Part shown: positions 15,458 through 24,301 of the stretch, in pieces
Position numbering within the stretch: position 1 is the first letter of the stretch
Layout: every line of letters starts with the position of its first letter
DNA from: Bacteroidaceae bacterium
GTDB taxonomy: Bacteria > Bacteroidota > Bacteroidia > Bacteroidales > Bacteroidaceae
Reading direction: 5' to 3'
DNA: 45,447 nt
Assembly: GCA_017547205.1 (NCBI GenBank)
Contig: JAFYQH010000037.1
Coordinates: 1-45,447 of the forward strand
Made by a program: the position numbers and the translations under genes
Notes under the pieces: generated by a model
Told to the model about the DNA's origin: nothing
The model's database searches: none
The model's input: only the letters and a program-made list of their open reading frames with translations

Positions 15458-17035
15458 ATGAGTAATATACAGGAAGAGATAGGCAGGAGGAGAACCTTTG
15501 CGATTATTTCGCACCCTGATGCCGGAAAGACTACGCTTACCGAGAAACTGCTGTTGTTCGGAGGTCAGATACAGGTGGCTGGTGCCGTGAAGTCCAACAA
15601 GATAAAGAAGACTGCCACATCGGACTGGATGGAGATTGAGAAACAGCGCGGTATATCGGTAACCACATCGGTTATGGAATTCGATTACGAAGGGTACAAG
15701 ATAAACATTCTTGACACTCCGGGTCACCAGGATTTTGCCGAGGATACGTTCCGTACGCTTACAGCTGTCGATAGTGTAATAATCGTGGTGGACAGTGCCA
15801 AGGGTGTGGAGACACAGACACGCAAGCTCATGTCGGTGTGCCGTATGCGCAACACACCCGTTATAGTATATGTGAATAAGATGGACCGTGAGGGACGCGA
15901 TCCGTTCGAGCTTCTCGACGAACTGGAGAGCGAGTTGCAGATAGCAGTGCGTCCGCTCAGTTGGCCAATTGACCAAGGTGCGCGTTTTAAGGGTGTATAC
16001 AACATATACGAACAGAAACTCGACCTCTTCACTCCGAATAAACAGCGAGTGACCGAGAAGGTGGAGATTGATATAGATAGCGATGAACTCGACCGGAATA
16101 TAGGTGAGGATCTGGCATTCAAGCTCCGTTCCGATCTTGAACTCGTGGATGGCGTATATCCCGAGTTCAATGTACAGGATTATCTCGATGCCAAGGTAGC
16201 ACCAGTATTCTTCGGTTCTGCATTGAACAACTTCGGTGTTGAGGAACTCCTTAACTGTTTTGTGAAGATTGCGCCCAGCCCACGTCCCGTACAGGCCGTT
16301 GAGCGTATGGTCAGCCCTGAGGATTCCAAGTTTACAGGTTTCATCTTCAAGATAACTGCCAATATTGACCCAAACCATCGCTCGTGTGTGGCATTCTGCA
16401 AGATATGCTCCGGCAAGTTTGTGCGCAATACACCTTACCGCCACATACGCCTTGGCAAGGACATGCGTTTCTCGTCACCGACTCAGTTCATGGCCCAGCG
16501 CAAGAGTACCATTGAGGAGGCCTATCCCGGCGATATCATCGGTCTGCCCGATACGGGTAACTTCAAGATCGGCGATACCCTTACCGAGGGTGAGGAACTG
16601 CACTTCAAGGGATTGCCCAGCTTCTCTCCCGAGATGTTCAAGTACATCGAGAATGCTGATCCCATGAAGACCAAGCAGCTCGCAAAAGGTGTTGACCAGC
16701 TTATGGGCGAGGGTGTTGCACAGCTGTTCGTGAACCAGCATAACGGCCGTAAGCTTATAGGAACGGTAGGACAGCTTCAGTTCGAAGTTATCCAGTACCG
16801 TCTCGAGAACGAGTACAATGCCAAGTGCCGTTGGGAGCCGGTTAGCCTTTACAAGGCATGCTGGATAGAGAGTGATGACGAGGCCGAGCTCGAGGCTTTC
16901 AAGAAGCGCAAGTACCAGTATATGGCAAAGGATATTGAGGGACGTGATGTTTTCCTTGCCGACAGCAATTATGTGCTACAGATGGCCCAGAACGACTTTA
17001 AGTCGATACGTTTCCATTTTACAAGTGAATTCTAA
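15458..17035 (+). CDS. prfC: Peptide chain release factor 3
   Basis: RF3 is a GTPase that removes RF1/RF2 from the ribosome after termination and takes part in post-peptidyl-transfer quality control. The 525-residue protein shows all G motifs: G1 [10 protein letters not shown] (about 19-28), switch [25 protein letters not shown], and domain II/III features including [34 protein letters not shown]. Length equals the family norm (about 525-530). It starts 30 bp after DUF4924 and ends 11 bp before tsaC, so the three genes with clc and fmt downstream look like one operon centred on translation. Confidence 0.97.
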   Translation: MSNIQEEIGRRRTFAIISHPDAGKTTLTEKLLLFGGQIQVAGAVKSNKIKKTATSDWMEIEKQRGISVTTSVMEFDYEGYKINILDTPGHQDFAEDTFRTLTAVDSVIIVVDSAKGVETQTRKLMSVCRMRNTPVIVYVNKMDREGRDPFELLDELESELQIAVRPLSWPIDQGARFKGVYNIYEQKLDLFTPNKQRVTEKVEIDIDSDELDRNIGEDLAFKLRSDLELVDGVYPEFNVQDYLDAKVAPVFFGSALNNFGVEELLNCFVKIAPSPRPVQAVERMVSPEDSKFTGFIFKITANIDPNHRSCVAFCKICSGKFVRNTPYRHIRLGKDMRFSSPTQFMAQRKSTIEEAYPGDIIGLPDTGNFKIGDTLTEGEELHFKGLPSFSPEMFKYIENADPMKTKQLAKGVDQLMGEGVAQLFVNQHNGRKLIGTVGQLQFEVIQYRLENEYNAKCRWEPVSLYKACWIESDDEAELEAFKKRKYQYMAKDIEGRDVFLADSNYVLQMAQNDFKSIRFHFTSEF

Positions 17036-17046
17036 ACCATTATAGT

Positions 17047-17619
17047 ATGGGTACCATAGCTGATGAGGCAAAAAAATGTGTCGAGGTAATGCGTAAGGGT
17101 GGTGTGATACTTTACCCGACTGATACGGTGTGGGGCATAGGATGCGATGCCACAAATGCCGATGCGGTAAGGCGGGTATATGATATCAAACGTCGCTGCG
17201 ACAGCAAGGCTATGCTTCTGCTTGTCGACAGTGCCGATCGTCTGGCTCGTTATGTGGGTAATGTGCCGGCTGTCGCATGGGACCTTATTGAACTGACGAC
17301 AAACCCCCTGACAATAATATATGATGGGGCTCGTAACCTTGCCCCTAATCTGGTTGCCGAGGACGGCAGTGTCGGTATAAGGGTTACTTCGGAACTTTTC
17401 TCCAAGGAACTGTGCTACCGTTTTCAAAAGGCTGTGGTATCGACATCGGCCAATGTGAGCGGTGAGCCGACACCGAACAATTTCGGCGAGATTAGCCGTG
17501 AGATAATCGATGCGGTAGATTATGTGGTGAACTACAGACAATTTGAAAAAGGTAGTGCCAAGTCTTCTAGTATAATCAAACTTCAAGAAAACGGAACTGT
17601 AACAATCATAAGAGAATGA
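17047..17619 (+). CDS. tsaC: L-threonylcarbamoyladenylate synthase (Sua5/YciO/YrdC family)
   Basis: TsaC/Sua5 makes threonylcarbamoyl-AMP from threonine, bicarbonate and ATP, the first step of the universal t6A37 tRNA modification. The 190-residue product is a single YrdC domain: GGVILYPTDTVWGIGCDATN (about 19-38), KRRCDSKAMLLLV (about 54-66), and the late VVSTSANVSGEPTPNNFGEI segment. The KR-S-N type substrate residues are present. No Sua5 C-terminal domain follows. Its stop overlaps the clc start by 4 bp (ATGA), indicating translational coupling. Interestingly mtaB, which acts on t6A, is also in this window. Confidence 0.93.
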   Translation: MGTIADEAKKCVEVMRKGGVILYPTDTVWGIGCDATNADAVRRVYDIKRRCDSKAMLLLVDSADRLARYVGNVPAVAWDLIELTTNPLTIIYDGARNLAPNLVAEDGSVGIRVTSELFSKELCYRFQKAVVSTSANVSGEPTPNNFGEISREIIDAVDYVVNYRQFEKGSAKSSSIIKLQENGTVTIIRE

Positions 17620-19406
17620 TGGAACGTTACGGGGACAATACAACGCTTCTTGACCGTTTCATAGTATGGCGCGAGAAGCATATTTCACAGAACCAGTTCA
17701 TACTGGTGCTGAGTTTCATAGTCGGTATACTTTCGGCTCTTGCTGCTTTTGCCCTCAAGCATCTCATTCATTTCATACAGCATCTGCTTACAGGAGGTTT
17801 CGACCCGCATACCTTCAACTGGCTCTATCTGGTATATCCCGTAATAGGTATTTTCATTACAGGACTTTTTATACGAAGAATTGTACGTGATGATATCAGT
17901 CACGGTGTGACAAAGGTGCTCTATGCCATATCGTGCCGTCAGGGACGTATACGCCGTCACAACTCCTGGTCATCGCTCATAGCCAGCGGTATAACCATCG
18001 GTTTCGGCGGTTCTGTCGGTGCTGAGTCGCCCATTGTAATGACTGGTTCTGCCATAGGCTCCAACTTAGGCAGTTTCTTCAAAATGGAGAAGAAGGTGAT
18101 GATGCTGCTCATTGGCTGTGGCGCAGCAGGAGCGGTGTCGGGTATCTTCAAGGCTCCTATCGCAGGTCTAGTGTTCGTTCTTGAGGTACTCATGCTCGAT
18201 CTTACAATGTCGTCGCTTCTTCCCCTGCTTATTTCCAGCGTCACGGCCGCTACACTCTCGTACTTGCTACTAGGAACAGATGCAATGTTCGAGTTCCATA
18301 TGGAGGATGCCTTTAATCTTGCTCGTGTACCATATGTAATGCTGCTGGGTGTGACATGTGGTTTGGTATCGCTCTATTTTACACATGTGACTACAGCCAT
18401 TGAACGGCAGTTCAAGAAATTGTCCAATCCGTACTTGAAACTTGCCATAGGAGGCTCGATATTGAGTATACTCATATTCCTCTTTCCACCCCTTTACGGT
18501 GAAGGATATGACACTATTACACAACTTATAAACGGTACATCGGAGAATATAATCCTTGACAACTCGCTTTTCTACGGCCATGCGAGGTTTCTGTTGCTCT
18601 ATATGCTGCTGATAATACTTTTCAAGGCATTTGCCTCTACAGTCACGAACTGTGGTGGCGGTTGTGGCGGTATATTTGCTCCCAGTCTCTTTCTTGGCTG
18701 TGTTACCGGCTACCTGTTCGCAAGCCTGTGCAACATGAGTGGTATCGGCGTTCCGGTCTCGGACAAGAATTTCGCGCTTTTCGGTATGGCTGCCCTAATG
18801 TCCGGCGTGTTCCATGCACCATTGACAGGTGTGTTCCTCATTGCCGAGCTAACAGGCGGCTATGCATTGTTCCTTCCGCTTATGATAGTGTCTGTATGTT
18901 CATACCTTACTGTTAAAGTATTCGACAAGAACAATATCTATGCGATACGTCTTGCCCAGCGAGGTGAGCTGATAACCCATCACAAGGACCAGGCAGTGCT
19001 TACAATTCTTAAAGTTGCCGATGTTATTGAAAAGGATTTCATGCGCGTAGCTCCAGATATGGAACTAGGGGCGTTGACCTCTGTCGTTGCAAAGACAAAA
19101 CGAAATATATTCCCTGTTGTGGATGCCGGGAACCGCCTTGTCGGTATTCTTTATCTTGATGACATAAGGCACGTCATGTTCCGTCAGGAACTGTATCATC
19201 GTTTCAATGTAGCCTCGCTGATGCGTGAGGTCCCCTACAGGCTCAGTATTGAGGAGCCAATGGAGGCTGTCATGCGTAAGTTCGAAGAGACCGGTGCCTG
19301 GAATCTGCCTGTAGAGGATGTGACAGGCGAATATATAGGCTTTATCTCAAAGTCTGCGATATTCACGGCTTACAGGAAAACTTTATTGGAATTTACATCC
19401 GATTAA
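17616..19406 (+). CDS. ClC-family chloride channel/antiporter with CBS domains
   Basis: The 596-residue protein has a ClC membrane domain (about 20-430) and a C-terminal CBS pair (about 450-590). Anion-pathway motifs are visible: GFGGSVGAESPIVMTGSAIGS, in which the glutamate of GAESP occupies the gating-glutamate position, and GGIFAPSLFLG for the GxFxP region. The proton-glutamate equivalent of ClC-ec1 could not be confirmed by eye, so channel versus H+/anion antiporter is undecided. The CBS part contains FPVVDAGNRLVGILYLDDIR. It overlaps tsaC by 4 bp and ends 12 bp before fmt. The tsaC-clc-fmt order is a recurrent Bacteroidales arrangement. Confidence 0.92.
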   Translation: MMERYGDNTTLLDRFIVWREKHISQNQFILVLSFIVGILSALAAFALKHLIHFIQHLLTGGFDPHTFNWLYLVYPVIGIFITGLFIRRIVRDDISHGVTKVLYAISCRQGRIRRHNSWSSLIASGITIGFGGSVGAESPIVMTGSAIGSNLGSFFKMEKKVMMLLIGCGAAGAVSGIFKAPIAGLVFVLEVLMLDLTMSSLLPLLISSVTAATLSYLLLGTDAMFEFHMEDAFNLARVPYVMLLGVTCGLVSLYFTHVTTAIERQFKKLSNPYLKLAIGGSILSILIFLFPPLYGEGYDTITQLINGTSENIILDNSLFYGHARFLLLYMLLIILFKAFASTVTNCGGGCGGIFAPSLFLGCVTGYLFASLCNMSGIGVPVSDKNFALFGMAALMSGVFHAPLTGVFLIAELTGGYALFLPLMIVSVCSYLTVKVFDKNNIYAIRLAQRGELITHHKDQAVLTILKVADVIEKDFMRVAPDMELGALTSVVAKTKRNIFPVVDAGNRLVGILYLDDIRHVMFRQELYHRFNVASLMREVPYRLSIEEPMEAVMRKFEETGAWNLPVEDVTGEYIGFISKSAIFTAYRKTLLEFTSD

Positions 19407-19418
19407 ACAGTATCTAAT

Positions 19419-20405
19419 ATGGAAAATTTGAAAATAGTATATCTTGGCACACCCGATTTTGCAGTAGAACCATTGCGCCGTCTGCTTGAGCGTCAGAAGT
19501 CTGACCCTAAATGCGGATTTGAAGTGGTAGGTGTGGTTACAATGCCGGACAAGATGATTAACAAGCGTGGTAGCCAGCTCTTGATGAGTCCGGTAAAGCA
19601 GTTCGCAGTGGCAGAGAATCTTCCGGTCTTGCAGCCCGAGTCGCTCAAGGATGAGGATTTTCAGGCAGCTTTGCGCGGGTGGGGTGCCGACCTGCAGATT
19701 GTCGTTGCTTTTCGTATGCTACCCGAGAGTGTGTGGAACATGCCGCGCCTGGGAACATTCAATCTCCATGCGTCGCTGCTTCCGCAGTATCGTGGAGCAG
19801 CTCCAATAAACTGGGCAATTATCAATGGCGACAAGGAGACCGGCGTGACGACATTCTTCCTTAAACACGAGATAGATACAGGCGATGTAATTTATCGTGA
19901 TGTAGTGGTTATAGATGAAAAGGACAATGCTGGGACACTGCATGACAAACTTATGCTGCAGGGCGGTGATACCGTACTGCGTACAGTCGAAGCCATAGTA
20001 GGGGGTAATGTCACAGCAAAGTCGCAGGATACCATGTATATCTCTGAAGAAGAACTGCGTCCTGCTCCTAAAATATTCCGCGATACCTGTCGCATAGACT
20101 GGACAAGAAGTGTGGAGGAGGTTTACGATTTTGTCCGTGGAATGTCTCCGTATCCAGCAGCATGGTGTGCCTTGACCGATAATGATGGAAAGGAAATTGC
20201 CATCAAGGTATATGAGGTTGCAAAGGAACCTTGTGCTCATGGCAAGGAGAAGTGTACTCTTGTTACGGATGGAAAATCATTTGTCAAGGTTGCTGTCGAC
20301 GGCGGCTATGTATCGTTACTTGACGTGCAGCTGGCCGGTAAGAAACGCATGCCAGTGGCCGATCTCCTGCGCGGTTTCCAGTTCGACGGTCTTAAACTCA
20401 TATAA
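19419..20405 (+). CDS. fmt: Methionyl-tRNA formyltransferase
   Basis: Fmt formylates Met-tRNAi using 10-formyl-THF to start translation. The 328-residue protein has the formyltransferase Rossmann domain (about 1-205) with KIVYLGTPDFAVEPLRRLL, the catalytic region LGTFNLHASLLPQYRGAAPINWAI (Asn and His of the N-H-D triad) and EIDTGDVI supplying the Asp. A C-terminal OB-type tRNA-binding domain follows (about 215-328). Length is normal. It is the last gene of the prfC-tsaC-clc-fmt run and is followed 8 bp later by a very long hairpin. Confidence 0.96.
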   Translation: MENLKIVYLGTPDFAVEPLRRLLERQKSDPKCGFEVVGVVTMPDKMINKRGSQLLMSPVKQFAVAENLPVLQPESLKDEDFQAALRGWGADLQIVVAFRMLPESVWNMPRLGTFNLHASLLPQYRGAAPINWAIINGDKETGVTTFFLKHEIDTGDVIYRDVVVIDEKDNAGTLHDKLMLQGGDTVLRTVEAIVGGNVTAKSQDTMYISEEELRPAPKIFRDTCRIDWTRSVEEVYDFVRGMSPYPAAWCALTDNDGKEIAIKVYEVAKEPCAHGKEKCTLVTDGKSFVKVAVDGGYVSLLDVQLAGKKRMPVADLLRGFQFDGLKLI

Positions 20406-20413
20406 TGGACCGT

Positions 20414-20472
20414 GTTACATAACAAGCGGCAGGTTGCAAATTCAATATGCAACCTGCCGCTTGTTATGTAAC
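20414..20472 (+). terminator. 25-bp perfect hairpin after fmt
   Basis: Arms 20414-20438 and 20448-20472 are perfectly complementary (25 bp) around a 9-nt loop, starting 8 bp after the fmt stop. It is probably the operon terminator. It lacks a T-run directly after the stem, and it is far longer than a terminator needs. Confidence 0.7.
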
Positions 20473-20523
20473 GTCCGGGTATTTGGTTATATTGTACCAA
20501 AATGTAACTTTTTTTTCAAAAAG

Positions 20524-20555
20524 TTTGGATTTAAGACATTTATTTCTTTTCTTTG
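20524..20555 (+). promoter_or_regulatory. Predicted promoter of the ECF sigma gene
   Basis: TTTG (20524-20527), a 20-nt spacer and TTTCTTTG (20548-20555), one mismatch from TAnnTTTG. It implies a leader of about 70 nt before ATG 20633. Confidence 0.5.
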
Positions 20556-20632
20556 CCGTAGATAATTCGAATATTAACCTAAATACTATTGCCTATAGAC
20601 AGAATTCTACTCCAATATTAAACAATGACATA

Positions 20633-21226
20633 ATGGAGAATCTGAAGCAGTTGACCGATGATATGTTGGTCACACTATATTTGGAGGGCAATAATTCAGC
20701 ATTTGATATACTGCTGGACCGTCACAAGGATAGGTTATTCAACTACATATTCTTTATAGTACGTTCAAAGGAGGTGGCAGAAGACATATTCCAAGAGACT
20801 TTTGTCAAGGCTATTGTAACTTTGCAGCAGGGACGTTATACCAATGACGGCAAGTTTGCGGCATGGATAACACGTATTGCCCACAATCTTGTAATAGACC
20901 AGTTCCGTAACGAAAGAAACGAAAATCTGGTATCGAATGACGAGACTGAGGTTGATCTTCTGAACGATGCAAAACTCTCTGAAGGTACCGTCGAGAATCG
21001 TATGGTTAATGAACAGGTGCTCAGGGATGTACGTGCACTTATTGATGAATTGCCCGATTGTCAGCGCGAGGTTGTCTTCATGCGGTATTATCAGGATCTC
21101 TCATTCAAGGAGATTGCGGACATTACCGGGGTAAGCATAAATACAGCTTTGGGACGTATGCGTTATGCAGTCCTGAACATGCGCCGCATTGCTGCCGAGA
21201 AGTGCGTGTCACTTACAATGGAATAA
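20633..21226 (+). CDS. ECF-type RNA polymerase sigma factor
   Basis: A 197-residue group 4 sigma-70 factor. Region 2 (about 10-95) contains AFDILLDRHKDRLFNYIFFIV, SKEVAEDIFQETFVKAI and AAWITRIAHNLVIDQFR. Region 4 (about 130-190) contains LPDCQREVVFMRYYQDLSFKEIADITGVSINTALGRMRYAV with a helix-turn-helix. The start is taken at ATG 20633 (MENLKQLTDDMLVTLYLEG); the longer frame from 20447 would run through the fmt terminator hairpin. No FecR-type anti-sigma or SusC gene follows, so it is not a typical iron-starvation or polysaccharide-locus sigma. The next gene is a 59-residue conserved protein. Confidence 0.92.
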   Translation: MENLKQLTDDMLVTLYLEGNNSAFDILLDRHKDRLFNYIFFIVRSKEVAEDIFQETFVKAIVTLQQGRYTNDGKFAAWITRIAHNLVIDQFRNERNENLVSNDETEVDLLNDAKLSEGTVENRMVNEQVLRDVRALIDELPDCQREVVFMRYYQDLSFKEIADITGVSINTALGRMRYAVLNMRRIAAEKCVSLTME

Positions 21227-21251
21227 ACTTTTTTCATATTATTATATTCTG

Positions 21252-21288
21252 GTATATGCCACACGGAAAATTTTCGTGTGGCATATAC
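21252..21288 (+). terminator. Hairpin between the ECF sigma gene and the small-protein gene
   Basis: A perfect 14-bp stem (21252-21265 with 21275-21288) encloses a 9-nt AT-rich loop, 26 bp after the sigma stop and 51 bp before the next start. It could terminate the sigma transcript or attenuate read-through into the small gene. Confidence 0.6.
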
Positions 21289-21338
21289 TATTTGTTGCGC
21301 AGATACGTTATATATACAGAACATCAAAAAGAGTGCCT

Positions 21339-21518
21339 ATGAATAAAACATCTACTCAGGAATTTGAATTGTCGGAGTCTTTACTCAAGGACGCTTTGAG
21401 AATGGACTTTTTCCCAAAACCGGGTGCTGTGTCTCTGGAATTCATCAGGAATTTTGCAAGGAACTTCAGGGTGCAGAAGAATATTGAAGGTGACATAAGG
21501 GAGATGGTTCTTAATTGA
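21339..21518 (+). CDS. Small conserved protein of unknown function (59 residues)
   Basis: The protein starts at ATG 21339 and has two parts: an acidic N-terminal segment (FELSESLLKDALRMDFFPKP) and a basic helix (SLEFIRNFARNFRVQKNIEGD). It has no signal peptide or membrane helix. The pattern resembles short Bacteroidales proteins with an SLLKDALKMDFFPKP and FIRQFAR core that I recall next to ECF sigma genes, but no function is known to me. The reading frame could extend upstream to 21189, but that would run through the hairpin at 21252-21288 and the sigma gene. The stop overlaps the first base of a 22-bp terminator stem. A role as a sigma-modulating peptide is possible but only inferred from position. 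Confidence 0.65.
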   Translation: MNKTSTQEFELSESLLKDALRMDFFPKPGAVSLEFIRNFARNFRVQKNIEGDIREMVLN

Positions 21519-21565
21519 CCCAAACAAAAAATAGACCGCTTTTGCGGTCTATTTTTTGTTTGGGT
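21518..21565. terminator. Bidirectional terminator, 22-bp perfect stem
   Basis: Arms 21518-21539 and 21544-21565 pair perfectly around a TTTT loop. A6 in one arm and T6 in the other give a T-rich 3' side on both strands, so it can stop both the plus-strand small gene and the minus-strand lipoprotein gene that ends at 21590. Confidence 0.85.
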
Positions 21566-21589
21566 TTCATGTATTATATCGAACTCAAG

Positions 21590-22537
21590 TTATTTAATCT
21601 CTGTCATGCCATAGGTGACAGATACTTTTGCACCACTGGTAATCTGGGTCTCTTTTACAAGGAGCATATTGCCTGAGTATGATATGTCGCAAGTGCCGCC
21701 GTTGTTTATGTCGCTATGATCCCAAGAGTATCTTATGACATTCTCATTTTCGTTTTCCCATCTCCATGTAGAGATGCCAATTATCTCATTAGTGTAATGT
21801 ACCATGTATGATCCCGACTTCGTAAAGATGACATAAAGTGGCTTTGCTGCATTATATTGATCGATGTACTCATTTATCAACTCGTTAATCTCTTCTTCAG
21901 GGACTTCTACGCCTGGTGCAGATTGCTCTATTAACCAATTGATATAGTCCTTAAAAAGGCCCTTAAGGTTATCATGGTTTGCCATTTTGTCAAATTTCCT
22001 GCCGCCGATTTCAACTGCGATACCCATCTTGGATATTTCCCATGAGCGGCATAGGTTATCTGTTGCCGTACTTGATTTGAACTGTTCTTCTTTGCGTGCT
22101 CCAAATACCTCTTCTTTGCCATCTTTAACAATAGATATGTTTACATATTCACCCTCACTCTGGGTTATTGTTACGATTCCCCAACCCTCAAGATCATATT
22201 TGTTGTCACCAAGATTTACGAATTTTCCATATACGATGTTGTCGTATGCGGTAGCGCGTGTAGACTCTTCACGGTGCATGAAGATGTTGTAGGCAAGGCT
22301 TCTTTTCCCAGGAGCGTAGTAGCCATATTTTTTAACGATAATGTAGTTGCCGCTTGCGGTTAGCTCAATTGACTGGATATCTGCACTGCTTTCTGTAATT
22401 TTATATTTCGCGCTTGCAGACTCATATAATGGAGTTTTCAAGTCTGTATTTTCATCGTCGTCACTGCTGCACGAAACGAACTGCATACCCATGAATGCCG
22501 AAAGCATTAGAATAAATAGAATTTTGAGATTTTTCAT
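21590..22537 (-). CDS. Surface-exposed lipoprotein of unknown function
   Basis: The 315-residue product has a lipoprotein signal peptide (MKNLKILFILMLSAFMGMQFVSC) with lipid attachment predicted at C23. The residues after the cysteine, SSDDDENTD, resemble the acidic lipoprotein export signal that sends Bacteroidota lipoproteins to the cell surface. The body contains two beta-rich parts separated by a helical acidic segment (EVPEEEINELINEYIDQYNAAK). Phrases such as LCRSWEISKMGI and the terminal GAKVSVTYGMTEIK suggest a lipocalin-like C-terminal barrel, but I do not recognise the family. It is a single-gene unit between two terminators, with a -7 element upstream. Confidence 0.7.
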   Translation of the reverse strand: MKNLKILFILMLSAFMGMQFVSCSSDDDENTDLKTPLYESASAKYKITESSADIQSIELTASGNYIIVKKYGYYAPGKRSLAYNIFMHREESTRATAYDNIVYGKFVNLGDNKYDLEGWGIVTITQSEGEYVNISIVKDGKEEVFGARKEEQFKSSTATDNLCRSWEISKMGIAVEIGGRKFDKMANHDNLKGLFKDYINWLIEQSAPGVEVPEEEINELINEYIDQYNAAKPLYVIFTKSGSYMVHYTNEIIGISTWRWENENENVIRYSWDHSDINNGGTCDISYSGNMLLVKETQITSGAKVSVTYGMTEIK

Positions 22538-22565
22538 AATATTTGTTTTTTTTGTTTTTAAAACA

Positions 22566-22573
22566 CAAATATA
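22566..22573 (-). promoter_or_regulatory. Predicted -7 promoter element of the surface lipoprotein gene
   Basis: TATATTTG on the minus strand, 28 nt before the start at 22537. No TTTG occurs at the ideal upstream distance. Confidence 0.45.
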
Positions 22574-22653
22574 GTTTCCATTCCAAAATTTTTTTTACAA
22601 GCCATGGTTAATTTTTGTTAATATGCATTTTTTACACTTCTTAAAATCAATAT

Positions 22654-22703
22654 ATAACAAAAGGAGACATCCGCAGCTATATGCGAATGTCTCCTTTTGT
22701 TAT
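22654..22703 (-). terminator. Terminator after the MFS gene
   Basis: Arms 22654-22675 and 22682-22703 pair over 22 positions with one mismatch and a 6-nt loop, 18 bp beyond the stop of the minus-strand transporter gene. T-rich sequence follows on the minus strand. Confidence 0.75.
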
Positions 22704-22721
22704 TGTGCTACACAGTTTATA

Positions 22722-24248
22722 TCATTTCATGTTCTTCTCCTCGAGGCCATAGTGGTTTTTCTTGTCCACGACCTTTAGGGTAATGGCAATGAGTACGGCC
22801 AAAGCACCGAATCCTGCAAAAATGGTCATGGGCATAGTGTAGTCTGTGGTGCCGTTGGTTGTGTTGCTCTGTATAACGTTTCCAATGAGTACCGGTACCA
22901 TTGACAGGCCAATGTTCTGTATGTAGAATATGATGGCATATGCCGATCCCAACTGCTTCATTGGAATGATCTTGGGTACGGACGGCCACATTGCCGACGG
23001 AACAAGCGAGAATGCGATACCGAGCAGTATCATTACGATAACCGCAAACCACCATACATTCATCAACGGCATAGCGAAGAGTACATGTACAACGGTGAGA
23101 AGTACAGAACCGATAACCATGAGTGTAGCTCCCTTGCCTATCTTGTCATACAATGAACCGAATATAGGAGTGAGCAATATTGTTCCGAACGGTAGAAGGC
23201 CTGGGATGATACCTGCGAGGTCGGGGCTTACATGATACTTAATGATCATGAGGTTGGTGGCGAACTTGAGGAACGGAAATACTGCAGAGTAGAATATGAG
23301 GCACAGGAATGTAATGAGCCAGAATCCCTTGTTGCAGAATATCTCCTTGAGGTCGCTCAGCTTGAACTGCTCCTCGCTATCACCGGCAATCTCGCAGTCT
23401 GCCGCAGACTTGTCGAGTTTTTTGTCCATTACGCAATATACGACATAAGACAGGAATCCGATGCAGAGTGCTCCTGCGCCGAACAGAACAGGAGCCGATA
23501 CTAGGCCGAATGCCTGTGCGACCGGCAAAGCGAAGAACATGGCACATGCCGTTCCAACACGTGCAAGGGCTACCTGCAGTCCCATGGCAAGGGCCATTTC
23601 ATGGCCTGTAAACCATTTTGCGATAACCTTAGTGACTGTGATGCCGGCAATCTCGCATCCCATGCCGTATATTGCAAAGCCAAGGCATGCAATTGCCACC
23701 TGTGTGGGCAGCCCGAACATCTCACCGGTAAATGTTCCGTCTACAGCGTACCATTTTATGGCAGCACCGATGAACATCAATGCCGTACTCATGAGACCTG
23801 TGAAACGCACCCCCATCTTGTCGAGGATGAGTCCGCCGAAGAACAGCATGAAAAGGAATACGTTTATGTAGCCATATGCACCCGAGAAAATACCGTAGTC
23901 GTCACCGCCCCAGCCGAGGCCCTTGATTGTGGTGTCTACAGTGCGTTCCTCGCTTGCCATGTTGCCATTGTTGTCGGCATACATTATATTATATGTGTTA
24001 CCGGCAACGATATCCTCCTCGCTGGTTATTTTTTTTAGGCTTATCTTTGAAAGTGAATCGGCCGACATGTATGTTCCGTCAGTGAAATAGACGAGCTTTC
24101 CTTTTGTGGTAAGCGGTGCCTCGAGAGGGCCCATCACGTCGGTGAAAAAGTAGGCCATCATCATGGTGAGCGACACTATGATGAGTGCGCTCCAGCGTGC
24201 AGCCTTTGAGTCATTGAGTCTTTTTTGAATCTTTTGCGTTGTTGTCAT
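22722..24248 (-). CDS. MFS transporter, MFSD1-like
   Basis: This 508-residue major facilitator has twelve predicted helices. A long insertion of about 70 residues lies between the first and second helices (about 47-118, soluble and polar, with KITSEEDIVAGNTYNIMYADN), predicted periplasmic. Recognisable parts are GLILDKMGVRFTGLMSTALMFIGAAIKWYAV for the helix 2-3 loop and GSLYDKIGKGATLMVIGSVLL for the pseudo-symmetrical loop. The overall sequence resembles bacterial relatives of eukaryotic MFSD1, for which dipeptide transport has been reported. The neighbouring gene 53 bp upstream on the same strand encodes an S9 peptidase, supporting a peptide-related substrate. The substrate assignment is an inference. 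Confidence 0.72.
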   Translation of the reverse strand: MTTTQKIQKRLNDSKAARWSALIIVSLTMMMAYFFTDVMGPLEAPLTTKGKLVYFTDGTYMSADSLSKISLKKITSEEDIVAGNTYNIMYADNNGNMASEERTVDTTIKGLGWGGDDYGIFSGAYGYINVFLFMLFFGGLILDKMGVRFTGLMSTALMFIGAAIKWYAVDGTFTGEMFGLPTQVAIACLGFAIYGMGCEIAGITVTKVIAKWFTGHEMALAMGLQVALARVGTACAMFFALPVAQAFGLVSAPVLFGAGALCIGFLSYVVYCVMDKKLDKSAADCEIAGDSEEQFKLSDLKEIFCNKGFWLITFLCLIFYSAVFPFLKFATNLMIIKYHVSPDLAGIIPGLLPFGTILLTPIFGSLYDKIGKGATLMVIGSVLLTVVHVLFAMPLMNVWWFAVIVMILLGIAFSLVPSAMWPSVPKIIPMKQLGSAYAIIFYIQNIGLSMVPVLIGNVIQSNTTNGTTDYTMPMTIFAGFGALAVLIAITLKVVDKKNHYGLEEKNMK

Positions 24249-24301
24249 AGTAATATATGTTTCTTGTTTTCAAATTTGTCTGGGTTGAATGGGAATAAGT
24301 G

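Noticed and set aside
15392-16444. 350-residue open frame on the minus strand opposite prfC
   Set aside because: It is an antisense shadow of prfC, which has a complete set of GTPase motifs. The antisense product is Leu/His/Tyr/Cys-rich with no recognisable domain.
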